NCBI RefSeq assembly: GCF_900115595.1
Contig: NZ_FOXA01000001.1
Coordinates: forward strand, 248,001 to 312,000
From: Tranquillimonas alkanivorans
Lineage (GTDB): Bacteria; Pseudomonadota; Alphaproteobacteria; Rhodobacterales; Rhodobacteraceae
Direction of reading: 5' to 3'
DNA: 64,000 bases
The position numbers and the translations under genes were made by a program. The notes beneath the pieces are model-generated. The model had not been told where the DNA came from. It was given only the letters and a program-made list of their open reading frames with translations, and ran no database searches. Below are positions 53,694 to 61,551 of this stretch, one piece after another. How positions within the stretch are numbered: the first letter of the stretch is position 1; each line of letters begins with the position of its first letter.

Positions 53694-54656
53694 TCAGGCC
53701 GCCAGCCCCTTCGACCCCATGTCGAGGAACTTCTTCCGGCGGTCGTCAAGCAGGGCGGCCTCGTCGAGCTGCGACAGCTCGTCCAGCATCGCCGCGATCT
53801 CCTGCCCCACGGACGCGATCGCGTCCTGCGGCGCGCGCTGCGCCCCGCCTAGCGGCTCGGTGATGATGCGGTCGATCACGCCGAGCTTCCTGAGGTCCTG
53901 CGCCGTCAGGCGCAGCGCCTCGGCCGCCTCGCGCATCTTGTCCGCGTCCTTCCACAGGATCGACGCGCACCCCTCGGGCGAGATCACCGAGTAGATCGAG
54001 TGCTCGAGCATCGCCACGCGGTTGGCCGTGGCGAACGCCACCGCCCCGCCCGAGCCGCCCTCGCCGATCACCACGCTGACCATGGGCACACGCAGGCGCA
54101 GGCACATCTGGGTCGAGCGTGCGATCGCCTCGGACTGGCCGCGCTCTTCCGCGCCCTTGCCGGGATAGGCGCCGGGCGTGTCGACCAGCGTGACCACCGG
54201 CATGCCGAAGCGGCTGGCCATCTCCATCAGGCGGATCGCCTTGCGGTACCCCTCGGGGCGGGCCATGCCGAAATTGCGCTCGATCCGCGTGCGGGTGTCG
54301 TTGCCCTTCTCGTGCCCGATGACCATGACCGGCCGGTCGTTCAGCCGGGCCAGCCCCCCCATCACCGCGTGGTCGTCGGCGAAATTCCGGTCGCCGGCCA
54401 GCGGCGTGTACTCGTCGAAGAGCGCCTCGACGTAGTCGCGGCAATGCGGCCGGTCGGGGTGCCGGGCGACCTGGGTCTTCTGCCAGGGCGTGAGGTTCTT
54501 GTAGAGGTCGCGAAGCATGCCGTCGGCCTTCTTGTCGAGCGCGGCGGCCTCTTTCTCGACGTCCATCCCCTCGGACTTGCGCGCCATGGCGCGCAGCTCC
54601 TCGGCCTTGCCCTCGATCTCGGCGAGGGATTTCTCGAATTCGAGATAGTTGGTCAT
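53694..54656 (-). CDS. accA: Acetyl-CoA carboxylase carboxyltransferase subunit alpha
   Basis: Transfers the carboxyl group from biotin to acetyl-CoA, with AccD. From the ATG at 54656 ([16 protein letters not shown]) it is 320 residues: N-terminal helices, [20 protein letters not shown], the crotonase-fold core [20 protein letters not shown] and [14 protein letters not shown], and the C-terminal [15 protein letters not shown] block. accD is not in the window. It follows mcl1 by about 70 bases. Confidence 0.97.
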   Translation of the reverse strand: MTNYLEFEKSLAEIEGKAEELRAMARKSEGMDVEKEAAALDKKADGMLRDLYKNLTPWQKTQVARHPDRPHCRDYVEALFDEYTPLAGDRNFADDHAVMGGLARLNDRPVMVIGHEKGNDTRTRIERNFGMARPEGYRKAIRLMEMASRFGMPVVTLVDTPGAYPGKGAEERGQSEAIARSTQMCLRLRVPMVSVVIGEGGSGGAVAFATANRVAMLEHSIYSVISPEGCASILWKDADKMREAAEALRLTAQDLRKLGVIDRIITEPLGGAQRAPQDAIASVGQEIAAMLDELSQLDEAALLDDRRKKFLDMGSKGLAA

Positions 54657-54729
54657 GCGGATCCTCGGTGCGCTTCGGACCCGTATATGACGGCCCCGAC
54701 GCACCGATGCAACTCGCCCGACGGTCGTG

Positions 54730-55686
54730 TCAGGTCGCGATCATCTCGGCCTGCCGCACGACCACCTCGGCCTGGCGGATGCTGGCGAGGTCCACCAGCC
54801 GCCCCTTGTAGACCGCCGCACCCTGCCCTTCGCGCTTTGCCGCCTCCATCGCCTCGAGGATCGCCCGCGCCTCGGCCACCTCGTCCTCGGACGGCGTGAA
54901 CACTTCGTTGGCAAGCGCAACCTGCTTGGGGTGGATCGCCCACTTTCCGACCATGCCCAGCGTCGCGGAACGACGGGCCTGGGCGCGAAACCCTTCCTCG
55001 TCGCTGAAATCGCCGAAGGGGCCGTCGACCGGCAGTACGCCGTGGGTGCGGCAGGCAGCGACGATGGCGGCCTGCGCCCAGTGCCAGGGATCGGACCAGT
55101 ACTTCTGCCCCTCGCGGTGCATATAGTAATTCTCCTGCGTACCGCCGATCCCGGTGGTCTGCATCCCCATCGAGGCCGCGAAGTCCGCCGCGCCAAGGCT
55201 CATCGCGGTCAGGCGCGGAGAGCTGGCGGCGATCTCCTCGACATGGGCAATGCCCGCCGCCGTCTCGATGATGACCTCGAGCCCGATGCGCCTGTTCCGG
55301 CCCGCCGCCGCCTCGACAGCCGTCACGAGGGCATCGACGGCATAGATGTCCGCTGCGCAGCCGGCCTTGGGGATCATGATCTGGTCCAGCCGCTCGTCCG
55401 CCCGCTCCAGCAGCTCCACGACGTCGCGGTACCAGTACGGGGTATCCAGCCCGTTGATCCGCACGCTGAGGGTCTTGTTGCCCCAGTCCACCGCGCCGAT
55501 GCCCTCGATGATGTTGGCGCGCGCCAGCGCCTTGTCGTCAGGCGCGACCGAATCCTCTAGGTCGAGGTTGATGACGTCGGCGGCGCTGGCGGCCATCTTC
55601 GCGAACAGCTCGGGGCGCGAGCCGGGGCCGAAAAGCTGGCACCGGTTCGGGCGGGCCGGGGGCTGGGGCTGGATGCGGAATGACAT
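54730..55686 (-). CDS. mcl1: L-malyl-CoA/beta-methylmalyl-CoA lyase
   Basis: A 318-residue CitE-fold lyase. It matches the Rhodobacter Mcl1 pattern throughout: [58 protein letters not shown] and PVDGPFGDF...[13 protein letters not shown]. In the ethylmalonyl-CoA pathway it splits beta-methylmalyl-CoA to glyoxylate and propionyl-CoA and can make malyl-CoA. No other gene of that pathway is in the window. An inverted repeat upstream hints at control. Confidence 0.92.
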   Translation of the reverse strand: MSFRIQPQPPARPNRCQLFGPGSRPELFAKMAASAADVINLDLEDSVAPDDKALARANIIEGIGAVDWGNKTLSVRINGLDTPYWYRDVVELLERADERLDQIMIPKAGCAADIYAVDALVTAVEAAAGRNRRIGLEVIIETAAGIAHVEEIAASSPRLTAMSLGAADFAASMGMQTTGIGGTQENYYMHREGQKYWSDPWHWAQAAIVAACRTHGVLPVDGPFGDFSDEEGFRAQARRSATLGMVGKWAIHPKQVALANEVFTPSEDEVAEARAILEAMEAAKREGQGAAVYKGRLVDLASIRQAEVVVRQAEMIAT

Positions 55687-55745
55687 GGCGCCTCGGCAAT
55701 ATTGTTACTTACAGGGTCACGCCTTTGGTATGTTCTTGCGGCACC

Positions 55746-55768
55746 GCATGCAAGTTTATTTTGCACGC
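55746..55768. promoter_or_regulatory. Inverted repeat in the mcl1 promoter region
   Basis: GCATGCAA (55746-55753) and TTGCACGC (55761-55768) pair in seven of eight positions, seven bases apart, 60 bases upstream of the mcl1 start. TTGCAA-type half-sites resemble those of PccR/RamB/ScfR-family regulators of acetate and propionate assimilation, a fitting role here. Binding itself is inferred. Confidence 0.45.
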
Positions 55769-55790
55769 GCAGCATCCGCCGCTCGCCAAC

Positions 55791-55835
55791 CTCCTTCAGA
55801 AGGAGATTGCGAAGAGTTCTCTGAAAACCCTTCGC
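55791..55835. repeat. Tandem hairpins with TTCAGAA and CTCTGAA loops
   Basis: CTCC-TTCAGAA-GGAG (55791-55805) then GCGAAGaGTT-CTCTGAA-AACcCTTCGC (55809-55835, one internal mismatch). They lie in the 321-base divergent space between mcl1 and dgcN (55687-56007), unlike the other copies, which sit behind genes. The rest of that space, about 170 bases up to dgcN, has no feature I recognise. Confidence 0.6.
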
Positions 55836-56007
55836 ACCACCCGGGGCGATGGGTTCTGCGACAAACGCCGGCGCATGCACAAGAAGTCAGCGCTCGTGGC
55901 GGCTCAGACCGGACAAGATTGCGCTCCACCCCCGTCTCGCGCAGAAGTCGGGATGCATTTGCGGACGCCATCGTCGATGGTATCACGAACTCTTCAAGGA
56001 GGACCGG

Positions 56008-57009
56008 ATGATCCAGACGCCTTATCTTCTTTTCCTCGGCGACGCGCCGGACCAGCTTGCCGCCAAGGTCGCGCAAGGCATCGCCGACTGGCGCCCCGAC
56101 AACGCGGTGGGCCAGTTCCGCCTGCCCGGCTGCGGCGCCGACGTCGGGCTGAGCGACATGACGCTGGACGAGGCGAAGGCCGCGGGCGCGAAGACGCTGG
56201 TCATCGGCGTGGCCAACCGGGGCGGCGTGATCTCGGAAAGCTGGAAGGACGTCATCGTCGAGGCGCTGTCCAAAGGCTTCGACGTGGCCAGCGGCCTGCA
56301 CACGCTTCTGCGCAACGACAAGGCGCTGGTCCGCGCGGCCGAGGAGCAGGGGCAGAAGCTGCACGACGTGCGCATTCCCTCGACGCCCTATCCGATCGCG
56401 GACGGGCGCAAGCGCAGCGGCAAGCGTGTCCTCGGCATCGGCACCGACTGCTCGGTCGGCAAGATGTACACCGGCCTCGCCATGGATGCGGTGATGAAGG
56501 AGCGGGGGATGAAATCCTCGTTCCGCGCCACCGGACAGACCGGCATCCTGATCACGGGCGAGGGCGTGCCGCTCGACGCCGTGGTGGCGGACTTCATGGC
56601 CGGCGCGGTCGAGTACCTGACGCCCGACAACGATGACGATCACTGGGATCACATCGAGGGGCAGGGCAGCCTGTTCCACGTCTCGTACTCCGGCGTGACC
56701 ATGGCCCTGATCCACGGCGGCCAGCCCGACGCGCTGGTGCTGTGCCACGAGCCGACGCGGACGCACATGCGCGGCCTGCCGAACTACGACCTGCCGACGC
56801 TGGAGGCGCTTCGCGACACGGCGCTTCCGCTGGCGCGGGTGGCGAACCCCGACTGCCGGGTCGTCGGCATCTCGGTCAACACCAAGGCGCTCGGCGAGGA
56901 TGAGGCGCGGCGGTACCTGGAGGAGACCGAGGCGCGGATGGGCCTGCCGACCGTGGACCCCTACCGCATCGGGGCCGAACGGCTGGTCGACGCGCTGGTG
57001 CAGGCATGA
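56008..57009 (+). CDS. dgcN: DgcN-type D-glutamate N-acetyltransferase (DUF1611)
   Basis: A 333-residue protein with a P-loop-like GIGTDCSVGKMYTGLAMDAV near the middle and a Rossmann-type N-terminal domain (TPYLLFLGDAPDQLAAKVAQ). This is the DUF1611 architecture, recently assigned in marine bacteria to DgcN, which N-acetylates D-glutamate ahead of racemisation by DgcA. AAGGAGGA lies just before the ATG at 56008, and the following gene overlaps by four bases, giving the dgcN-dgcA pair. The molecular role is known only by family. Confidence 0.85.
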   Translation: MIQTPYLLFLGDAPDQLAAKVAQGIADWRPDNAVGQFRLPGCGADVGLSDMTLDEAKAAGAKTLVIGVANRGGVISESWKDVIVEALSKGFDVASGLHTLLRNDKALVRAAEEQGQKLHDVRIPSTPYPIADGRKRSGKRVLGIGTDCSVGKMYTGLAMDAVMKERGMKSSFRATGQTGILITGEGVPLDAVVADFMAGAVEYLTPDNDDDHWDHIEGQGSLFHVSYSGVTMALIHGGQPDALVLCHEPTRTHMRGLPNYDLPTLEALRDTALPLARVANPDCRVVGISVNTKALGEDEARRYLEETEARMGLPTVDPYRIGAERLVDALVQA

Positions 57010-57971
57010 AGCTGACGGTCTCCCCCGACACGTTCAAGCTGGCCAACCCCTTCACCATCTCGCGCGGCTCGCGGACCGAGGCGCGCGTGCTGACGGTGCG
57101 GGCCACCGACGGTGGCGCACGCGGCTGGGGCGAATGCGTGCCCTACGCCCGCTACGACGAAACGCTCGACAGCGTGACGTCGCAGATCGAGGACCTGCCT
57201 GATCTCTTCGACCGTGGCGCCTTGCAGGACCTTCTGCCGGCCGGCGCCGCCCGCAACGCGGTGGACTGCGCGCTCTGGGACCTCGAGGCCAAGCGCGCGG
57301 GCAAGCGGGTGTGGGAGATCGCGGGCCTGGCCGTGCCGAAGCCGCAAGTGACGGCCTATACCCTGTCGCTCGACACGCCCGAGCGGATGAGGGAAGCGGC
57401 GGCGGGCAACGCGCACCGGCCGCTTTTGAAGATCAAGCTCGGCACGCCCGAGGACATGCCCCGGCTGGAGGCCGTGCGCGAGGGGGCGCCCAAGGCCCGC
57501 ATCATCGTGGACGCGAACGAGGGCTGGACGGCCGAGGTCTATGCCGATCTCGCCCCGCACCTCGTCCGGCTGGGGGTGGAGCTTGTCGAGCAGCCGCTGC
57601 CGGCGGGCGACGACGACATGCTCGCCGAGATCGAGCGCCCCCTGCCCGTCTGCGCCGATGAAAGCTGCCATGACCGTGCCTCGCTGCCCGCTCTGAAGGG
57701 CAAGTACGACATGGTGAATATCAAGCTCGACAAGACCGGTGGCCTGACCGAGGCGCTGGCCCTGCGCGACGCGGCGCGGGCGCAGGGCTATGGAATCATG
57801 GTCGGCTGCATGGTCGGGTCGTCGCTGGCGATGGCCCCGGCGGTGCTGGTGGCGCAGGGTGCGGCGGTGACCGACCTTGACGGGCCGCTGCTTCTGGCCG
57901 AAGACCGCGACGCGCCGCTGACCTTCGACAAGGACGGCGTGCATCCGCCCGAAGCGCGCCTTTGGGGGTGA
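57006..57971 (+). CDS. dgcA: DgcA-type N-acetyl-D-glutamate racemase / dipeptide epimerase
   Basis: A 321-residue enolase-superfamily enzyme of the muconate-lactonising/dipeptide-epimerase subgroup. Catalytic residues are the KxK pair in LLKIKLG, metal ligands in IIVDANEGW, ELVEQPLPAG and CADES, and the opposite lysine in VNIKLDKTGG. Older annotation would be L-Ala-D/L-Glu epimerase of murein recycling; the coupled dgcN favours racemisation of N-acetyl-glutamate. ATGA overlap fixes the start. Confidence 0.87.
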   Translation: MKLTVSPDTFKLANPFTISRGSRTEARVLTVRATDGGARGWGECVPYARYDETLDSVTSQIEDLPDLFDRGALQDLLPAGAARNAVDCALWDLEAKRAGKRVWEIAGLAVPKPQVTAYTLSLDTPERMREAAAGNAHRPLLKIKLGTPEDMPRLEAVREGAPKARIIVDANEGWTAEVYADLAPHLVRLGVELVEQPLPAGDDDMLAEIERPLPVCADESCHDRASLPALKGKYDMVNIKLDKTGGLTEALALRDAARAQGYGIMVGCMVGSSLAMAPAVLVAQGAAVTDLDGPLLLAEDRDAPLTFDKDGVHPPEARLWG

Positions 57972-57981
57972 GGCGCGCCCG

Positions 57982-58006
57982 GAAATCGGTCCAGTGGACC
58001 GATTTC
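57982..58006 (+). terminator. Hairpin between dgcA and the transaminase gene
   Basis: GAAATCGGTCC and GGACCGATTTC form a perfect 11-bp stem with loop AGT, 10 bases after the dgcA stop. There is no T run, so it may reduce rather than stop transcription into the next gene 88 bases on. Confidence 0.6.
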
Positions 58007-58093
58007 AGCGCCGAACGCGCGGAGCGCGCAGCAAAGCCGCCGCACGGCGCAAACGACACACCGCGGGCCCGGCCCGCGAACGAGGAGACGGGG

Positions 58094-58948
58094 ATGAGCC
58101 GCACGGTCTATGTCAACGGTGAGTACGTGCCTGAGGAAGAGGCGAAGGTTTCGGTGTTCGACCGCGGCTTCCTGTTCGCCGACGGCGTTTACGAGGTCAC
58201 GAGCGTGCTGGACGGCAAGCTGATCGACTTCGACGGCCACGCAAAACGGCTGGAGCGGTCGCTGAACGAGCTCGACATGGACATGCCGATGGGTCGCGAC
58301 GCGCTGCTCGACATCCACCGCGAGCTGGTGCGCCGCAACGGGATCGGCGACGGCCTGATCTATCTCCAGGTCACGCGCGGCGCCGCCGACCGCGACTTCG
58401 CCTACCCCGAAGGAGCCACGCCCACCGTCGTGCTGTTCACCCAGGCCAAGCCGGGGCTGGCCGATGCGCCGCTGGCGAAAGAAGGGATGAAGATCATCTC
58501 GATCCCCGACCTGCGCTGGGGCCGGCGCGACATCAAGACGGTGCAGCTTCTCTACCCCTCGATGGGCAAGATGGCGGCGAAGGCTGCCGGCGCCCACGAC
58601 GCCTGGATGGTCGAGGACGATCACGTGACCGAAGGCACCTCGAACAACGCCTACATCGTCAAGGACGGCACCATCGTCACCCGCCACTTGGGCAACGAGA
58701 TCCTGCACGGCATTACCCGCGCCGCCGTCCTGCGCTTCGCGCGCGAGGCGCAGATGCAGGTCGAGGAACGCGCCTTCACGCTGGAAGAAGCCAAGCAGGC
58801 CGACGAGGCCTTCGTCACCTCAGCCTCGACCTTCGTGATGCCCGTCGTCTCGATCGACGGCGTCGCCGTGGGCGAGGGCGTGCCGGGCCCGGTGGCGACG
58901 CGGCTGCGGGACATCTATCTCGAGGAAAGCCGAAAGGCCGCCATCTGA
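58094..58948 (+). CDS. dat: D-amino-acid transaminase
   Basis: A 284-residue PLP fold-type IV enzyme: VFDRGFLFADGVYEVTSVLD, the PLP lysine in RRDIKTVQLLYPSMGK, the phosphate/Glu loop VTEGTSNNAYIV and the terminal VTSASTFVMPVVSIDGVAVG. RRDIK in place of the branched-chain-enzyme pattern supports D-specificity. It moves amino groups between D-amino acids and 2-oxoacids, often via D-glutamate, which ties it to dgcN-dgcA upstream. Start at 58094 after GGAG. Confidence 0.9.
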   Translation: MSRTVYVNGEYVPEEEAKVSVFDRGFLFADGVYEVTSVLDGKLIDFDGHAKRLERSLNELDMDMPMGRDALLDIHRELVRRNGIGDGLIYLQVTRGAADRDFAYPEGATPTVVLFTQAKPGLADAPLAKEGMKIISIPDLRWGRRDIKTVQLLYPSMGKMAAKAAGAHDAWMVEDDHVTEGTSNNAYIVKDGTIVTRHLGNEILHGITRAAVLRFAREAQMQVEERAFTLEEAKQADEAFVTSASTFVMPVVSIDGVAVGEGVPGPVATRLRDIYLEESRKAAI

Positions 58949-58976
58949 GCCGGGTGACCCGCCCGGCGACGTGATC

Positions 58977-59043
58977 GAGGGGGCTCTGCCCCCTCTGCGC
59001 CTGCGGCGCATTCACCCCCGGGATATTTCAGGACCGAAGATGA
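58977..59043 (+). repeat. Dispersed intergenic repeat, copy A
   Basis: A hairpin GAGGGGGC-TCT-GCCCCCTC (58977-58995), a second one TGCGCC-TGC-GGCGCA (58996-59010), and a tail containing CACCCCCGGGATATTTC and GACCGAAGA (59013-59039). The tail recurs almost unchanged on the minus strand at 6561-6614. It occupies the gap between the converging dat and plsC genes. Confidence 0.72.
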
Positions 59044-59063
59044 GGCCGGGGCACACCGGAACG

Positions 59064-59798
59064 TCAGCGCAGGGCGGTCCAGCCGGCCTCGGCCATCAAC
59101 CGGTCCGAGGCGGCCTCGATGTCGTCGTGGATGCGCGACATGAACGCGCGCTGGTCGAGGCCCGGCTCAACCCACGGCAGGAACTCGACCACGGCGAGGC
59201 CGGGCTTGCGGTAGATGCCCGAGCGCGGCCAGAACACCCCCACATTCGTGGCCGCCGGCACACAGGGCTGGCCCAGCTGATCGTAGAGCAGGTAGGTGCC
59301 GACCTTGTAGGGCAGGATGGCGCCGGGCGCGGCGCGGGTACCTTGCGGATAGATGATCAGCTGGCCGGGCACGGTGCGGCCCTTCTGCACGTCCTCCATC
59401 ATCTGCTTGACCGCCGCGCCGCGCTTGCCCCGGTTCACCGGCACGCAGCCGATGCGCTTGGCGAACCAGCCCAGCACCGGCGCGCGGGTCAGCTCGGCCT
59501 TCATGATGAACTTCGGGCGCGGCGTCTCGGACACGATGATGATGATGTCGAAGAACGACTGGTGCTTGGCGGCGATCAGCACCTCGTCTTCGGGCGGCGT
59601 GCCGCGCACCTCGGAGCGCAGGCCGACGAGGACGCGGGCCGACCATCGCACCCAGCGGCAATAGGCGTGGATCGCGTGGAACGCCCAGGCCCGCGAGATC
59701 ATCGCCGGGATCGAGAAGACGAGCCCGAGGATCGCCATCATCAGATACATCTGAAAGACGAAGACGAGAGAGCGGAACCAGCGCCAGGCATAGACCAT
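59064..59798 (-). CDS. plsC: 1-acyl-sn-glycerol-3-phosphate acyltransferase
   Basis: Makes phosphatidic acid at the inner membrane. The 244-residue protein has an N-terminal membrane helix (SLVFVFQMYLMMAILGLVFS), the HX4D motif as KHQSFFD, VPVNRGKRGAA and, in motif III, YPQGTRAAPG, where the usual Glu of PEGTR is Gln. Its ATG overlaps the ftsX stop. ftsE-ftsX-plsC is a common order in Rhodobacterales. Confidence 0.92.
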   Translation of the reverse strand: MVYAWRWFRSLVFVFQMYLMMAILGLVFSIPAMISRAWAFHAIHAYCRWVRWSARVLVGLRSEVRGTPPEDEVLIAAKHQSFFDIIIIVSETPRPKFIMKAELTRAPVLGWFAKRIGCVPVNRGKRGAAVKQMMEDVQKGRTVPGQLIIYPQGTRAAPGAILPYKVGTYLLYDQLGQPCVPAATNVGVFWPRSGIYRKPGLAVVEFLPWVEPGLDQRAFMSRIHDDIEAASDRLMAEAGWTALR

Positions 59799-60700
59799 CA
59801 GGTGAACCCCTTGAGTGCGCGCAAGGCGGCGTTGCGGGTGGCAAGGAAGGCGACGAGCGCCGCGAAGACCGGGATCGCCAGCGGCACGAGCCACGCCCAG
59901 CCGGCGAAGCCCAGCCCGGTGAGAAAGCCCCCGGCGGCCGATGCATCGGGCAGCAGCGCAACCGCCGCCATGCCCAGCGCCGTGCCGCCCGCCGCGCCGG
60001 TCAGCGCGCGCAGGGTGAAGCGGCGCACGAAGGCGCGGGCGATGTAGACGTCGCGCGCCCCCACCAGACGCAGCACGCCGATGACCTGCGCGTTGGCCGC
60101 AAGCGCCGCGCTCGCCGCCAGGGTGACCATGGCCGCCACGGCCATGGCAATGAGCAGGATCGAGACCACGCCCAGCGCACGCAGCCGCTCGGCCGCCGCG
60201 ATCAGCGGGCGCCGCCAGCGGGTGTGGTCGTCGAGCACCGCGCCCGGCGCCTCGGCCCGCAGCCGCAGGCGCAGGCCCTCGGAGTCGTAGCCCGACGCGG
60301 TCTCGATCACCTCGACGAGCTGCGGGATCGGCAGGCTTTCGACCGGCAGGTCGGGGCCGAACCACGGCTCGAGCAGGGCGCGCTGCTCGGCGGCGTCGAG
60401 CGGGCGGGCCAGCGCGACACCCGGCGTCGTGCGCAGCACCTCGAGCACAGCCTCGGTCTGCCGCTCGACCTGCCCCGGCGGGGCCGAGATACGGATGGTC
60501 GAGGTCTGCGCCAGCTCCGTTCCCCAGCGCTCTGCCAGCCGGCCGCTGGCCAGCGACAGCGCCAGCGCGAAGACGGCGAGGAAGGCCATTGCCGCCGCCG
60601 ACAGGACGGTAAGCTGCGCCGTGAAGCCCGAGGGCGGCACCACCCGGTCGGCGCGCGGATCGCCCTTGATCAGCCCGAGAAGCGCGCGCAGCCGGCTCAC
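59798..60700 (-). CDS. ftsX: Cell division protein FtsX
   Basis: The integral membrane half of FtsEX, which couples ATP hydrolysis to control of septal peptidoglycan hydrolysis. The 300-residue protein has a TM helix near residues 28-50, a periplasmic loop (~50-170) and three C-terminal TM helices (VVSILLIAMAVAAMVTLAAS and two more). It starts with GTG at 60700, overlapping the ftsE stop (GTGA), and overlaps plsC downstream. Confidence 0.93.
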   Translation of the reverse strand: MSRLRALLGLIKGDPRADRVVPPSGFTAQLTVLSAAAMAFLAVFALALSLASGRLAERWGTELAQTSTIRISAPPGQVERQTEAVLEVLRTTPGVALARPLDAAEQRALLEPWFGPDLPVESLPIPQLVEVIETASGYDSEGLRLRLRAEAPGAVLDDHTRWRRPLIAAAERLRALGVVSILLIAMAVAAMVTLAASAALAANAQVIGVLRLVGARDVYIARAFVRRFTLRALTGAAGGTALGMAAVALLPDASAAGGFLTGLGFAGWAWLVPLAIPVFAALVAFLATRNAALRALKGFT

Positions 60701-61374
60701 AGGTCGGCCCCCGCCACCTGGAGCTGCCGGTCGCGGATGCGCAGGACCCGCGCGGCCACCTGCGCCTTCGCCTGCCGGATCAGGTTGAGGTCGTGGGTCG
60801 CCACGAGGATCGCCTTACCCATCCGGTTGAGCTCGACCAGCAGGGTCAGAAGCCGCAGCGACATCTCCCAGTCCAGGTTGCCCGTGGGCTCGTCGGCCAG
60901 GATCACGTCGGGCGCCATGATGACGGCCCGGGCCAGCGCCGCGCGTTGCCGTTCACCGCCCGACAGCTCGGGCGGCAGCGCGTCGCGGCGGCGGTGCAGG
61001 CCGACCCACCGCAGAAGCTCGTCGAGCTCGGCCCGCCGCTCGGGCGCGTCCTGGCCCGACACGACAAGCGGCAGCGCCACGTTCTCGGCGACCGACAGGT
61101 GGTCGAGGAACCGGCAATCCTGGTGCACCAGCCCCACGCGCCGCCGCACCTGCGCCACACCGTCCCGCCCCAAAGCCGCGGCGTCGCGCCCGAAGGCGTG
61201 CACCTCGCCCCGCGTCGCGCGGAGTTCGAGGTAGCAAAGCTTGAGCAGCGTGGTCTTGCCCGCCCCCGACGGGCCGGTCAGGAAATGGAACGACCCCGGC
61301 GCGAGCGCGAGGTCGATGTCCGACAGCAATGCGTCGCCGCCGTAGCTGTAACTGACGTCCCTGAGCTCGATCAC
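60697..61374 (-). CDS. ftsE: Cell division ATP-binding protein FtsE
   Basis: A 225-residue ABC ATPase. Walker A is LTGPSGAGKTTLLKL, signature LSGGERQRAALARA, Walker B VILADEPTGNLD and the H-loop ATHD. It starts with GTG at 61374 (VIELRDVSYSYGG); the frame upstream is a shadow of the divergent zinc-ribbon gene. First gene of ftsE-ftsX-plsC, with 177 bases of divergent space before it. Confidence 0.95.
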   Translation of the reverse strand: MIELRDVSYSYGGDALLSDIDLALAPGSFHFLTGPSGAGKTTLLKLCYLELRATRGEVHAFGRDAAALGRDGVAQVRRRVGLVHQDCRFLDHLSVAENVALPLVVSGQDAPERRAELDELLRWVGLHRRRDALPPELSGGERQRAALARAVIMAPDVILADEPTGNLDWEMSLRLLTLLVELNRMGKAILVATHDLNLIRQAKAQVAARVLRIRDRQLQVAGADL

Positions 61375-61551
61375 GTGGCCTGTTCCCCGCCCGCGCGCCA
61401 CCCGCGGCGGGCGCTTCGTCGCGCGACCGTTTTGCCTCACGTCCCGGGGGCATGCAATCGCCGCGGGCCAAGTCCTTGGATATCGGGCATTTGCATGCTT
61501 AACCTCGGACAGGATGAAGCACGGCCCGGGCCGGCAAGGTGGCATGACGAG

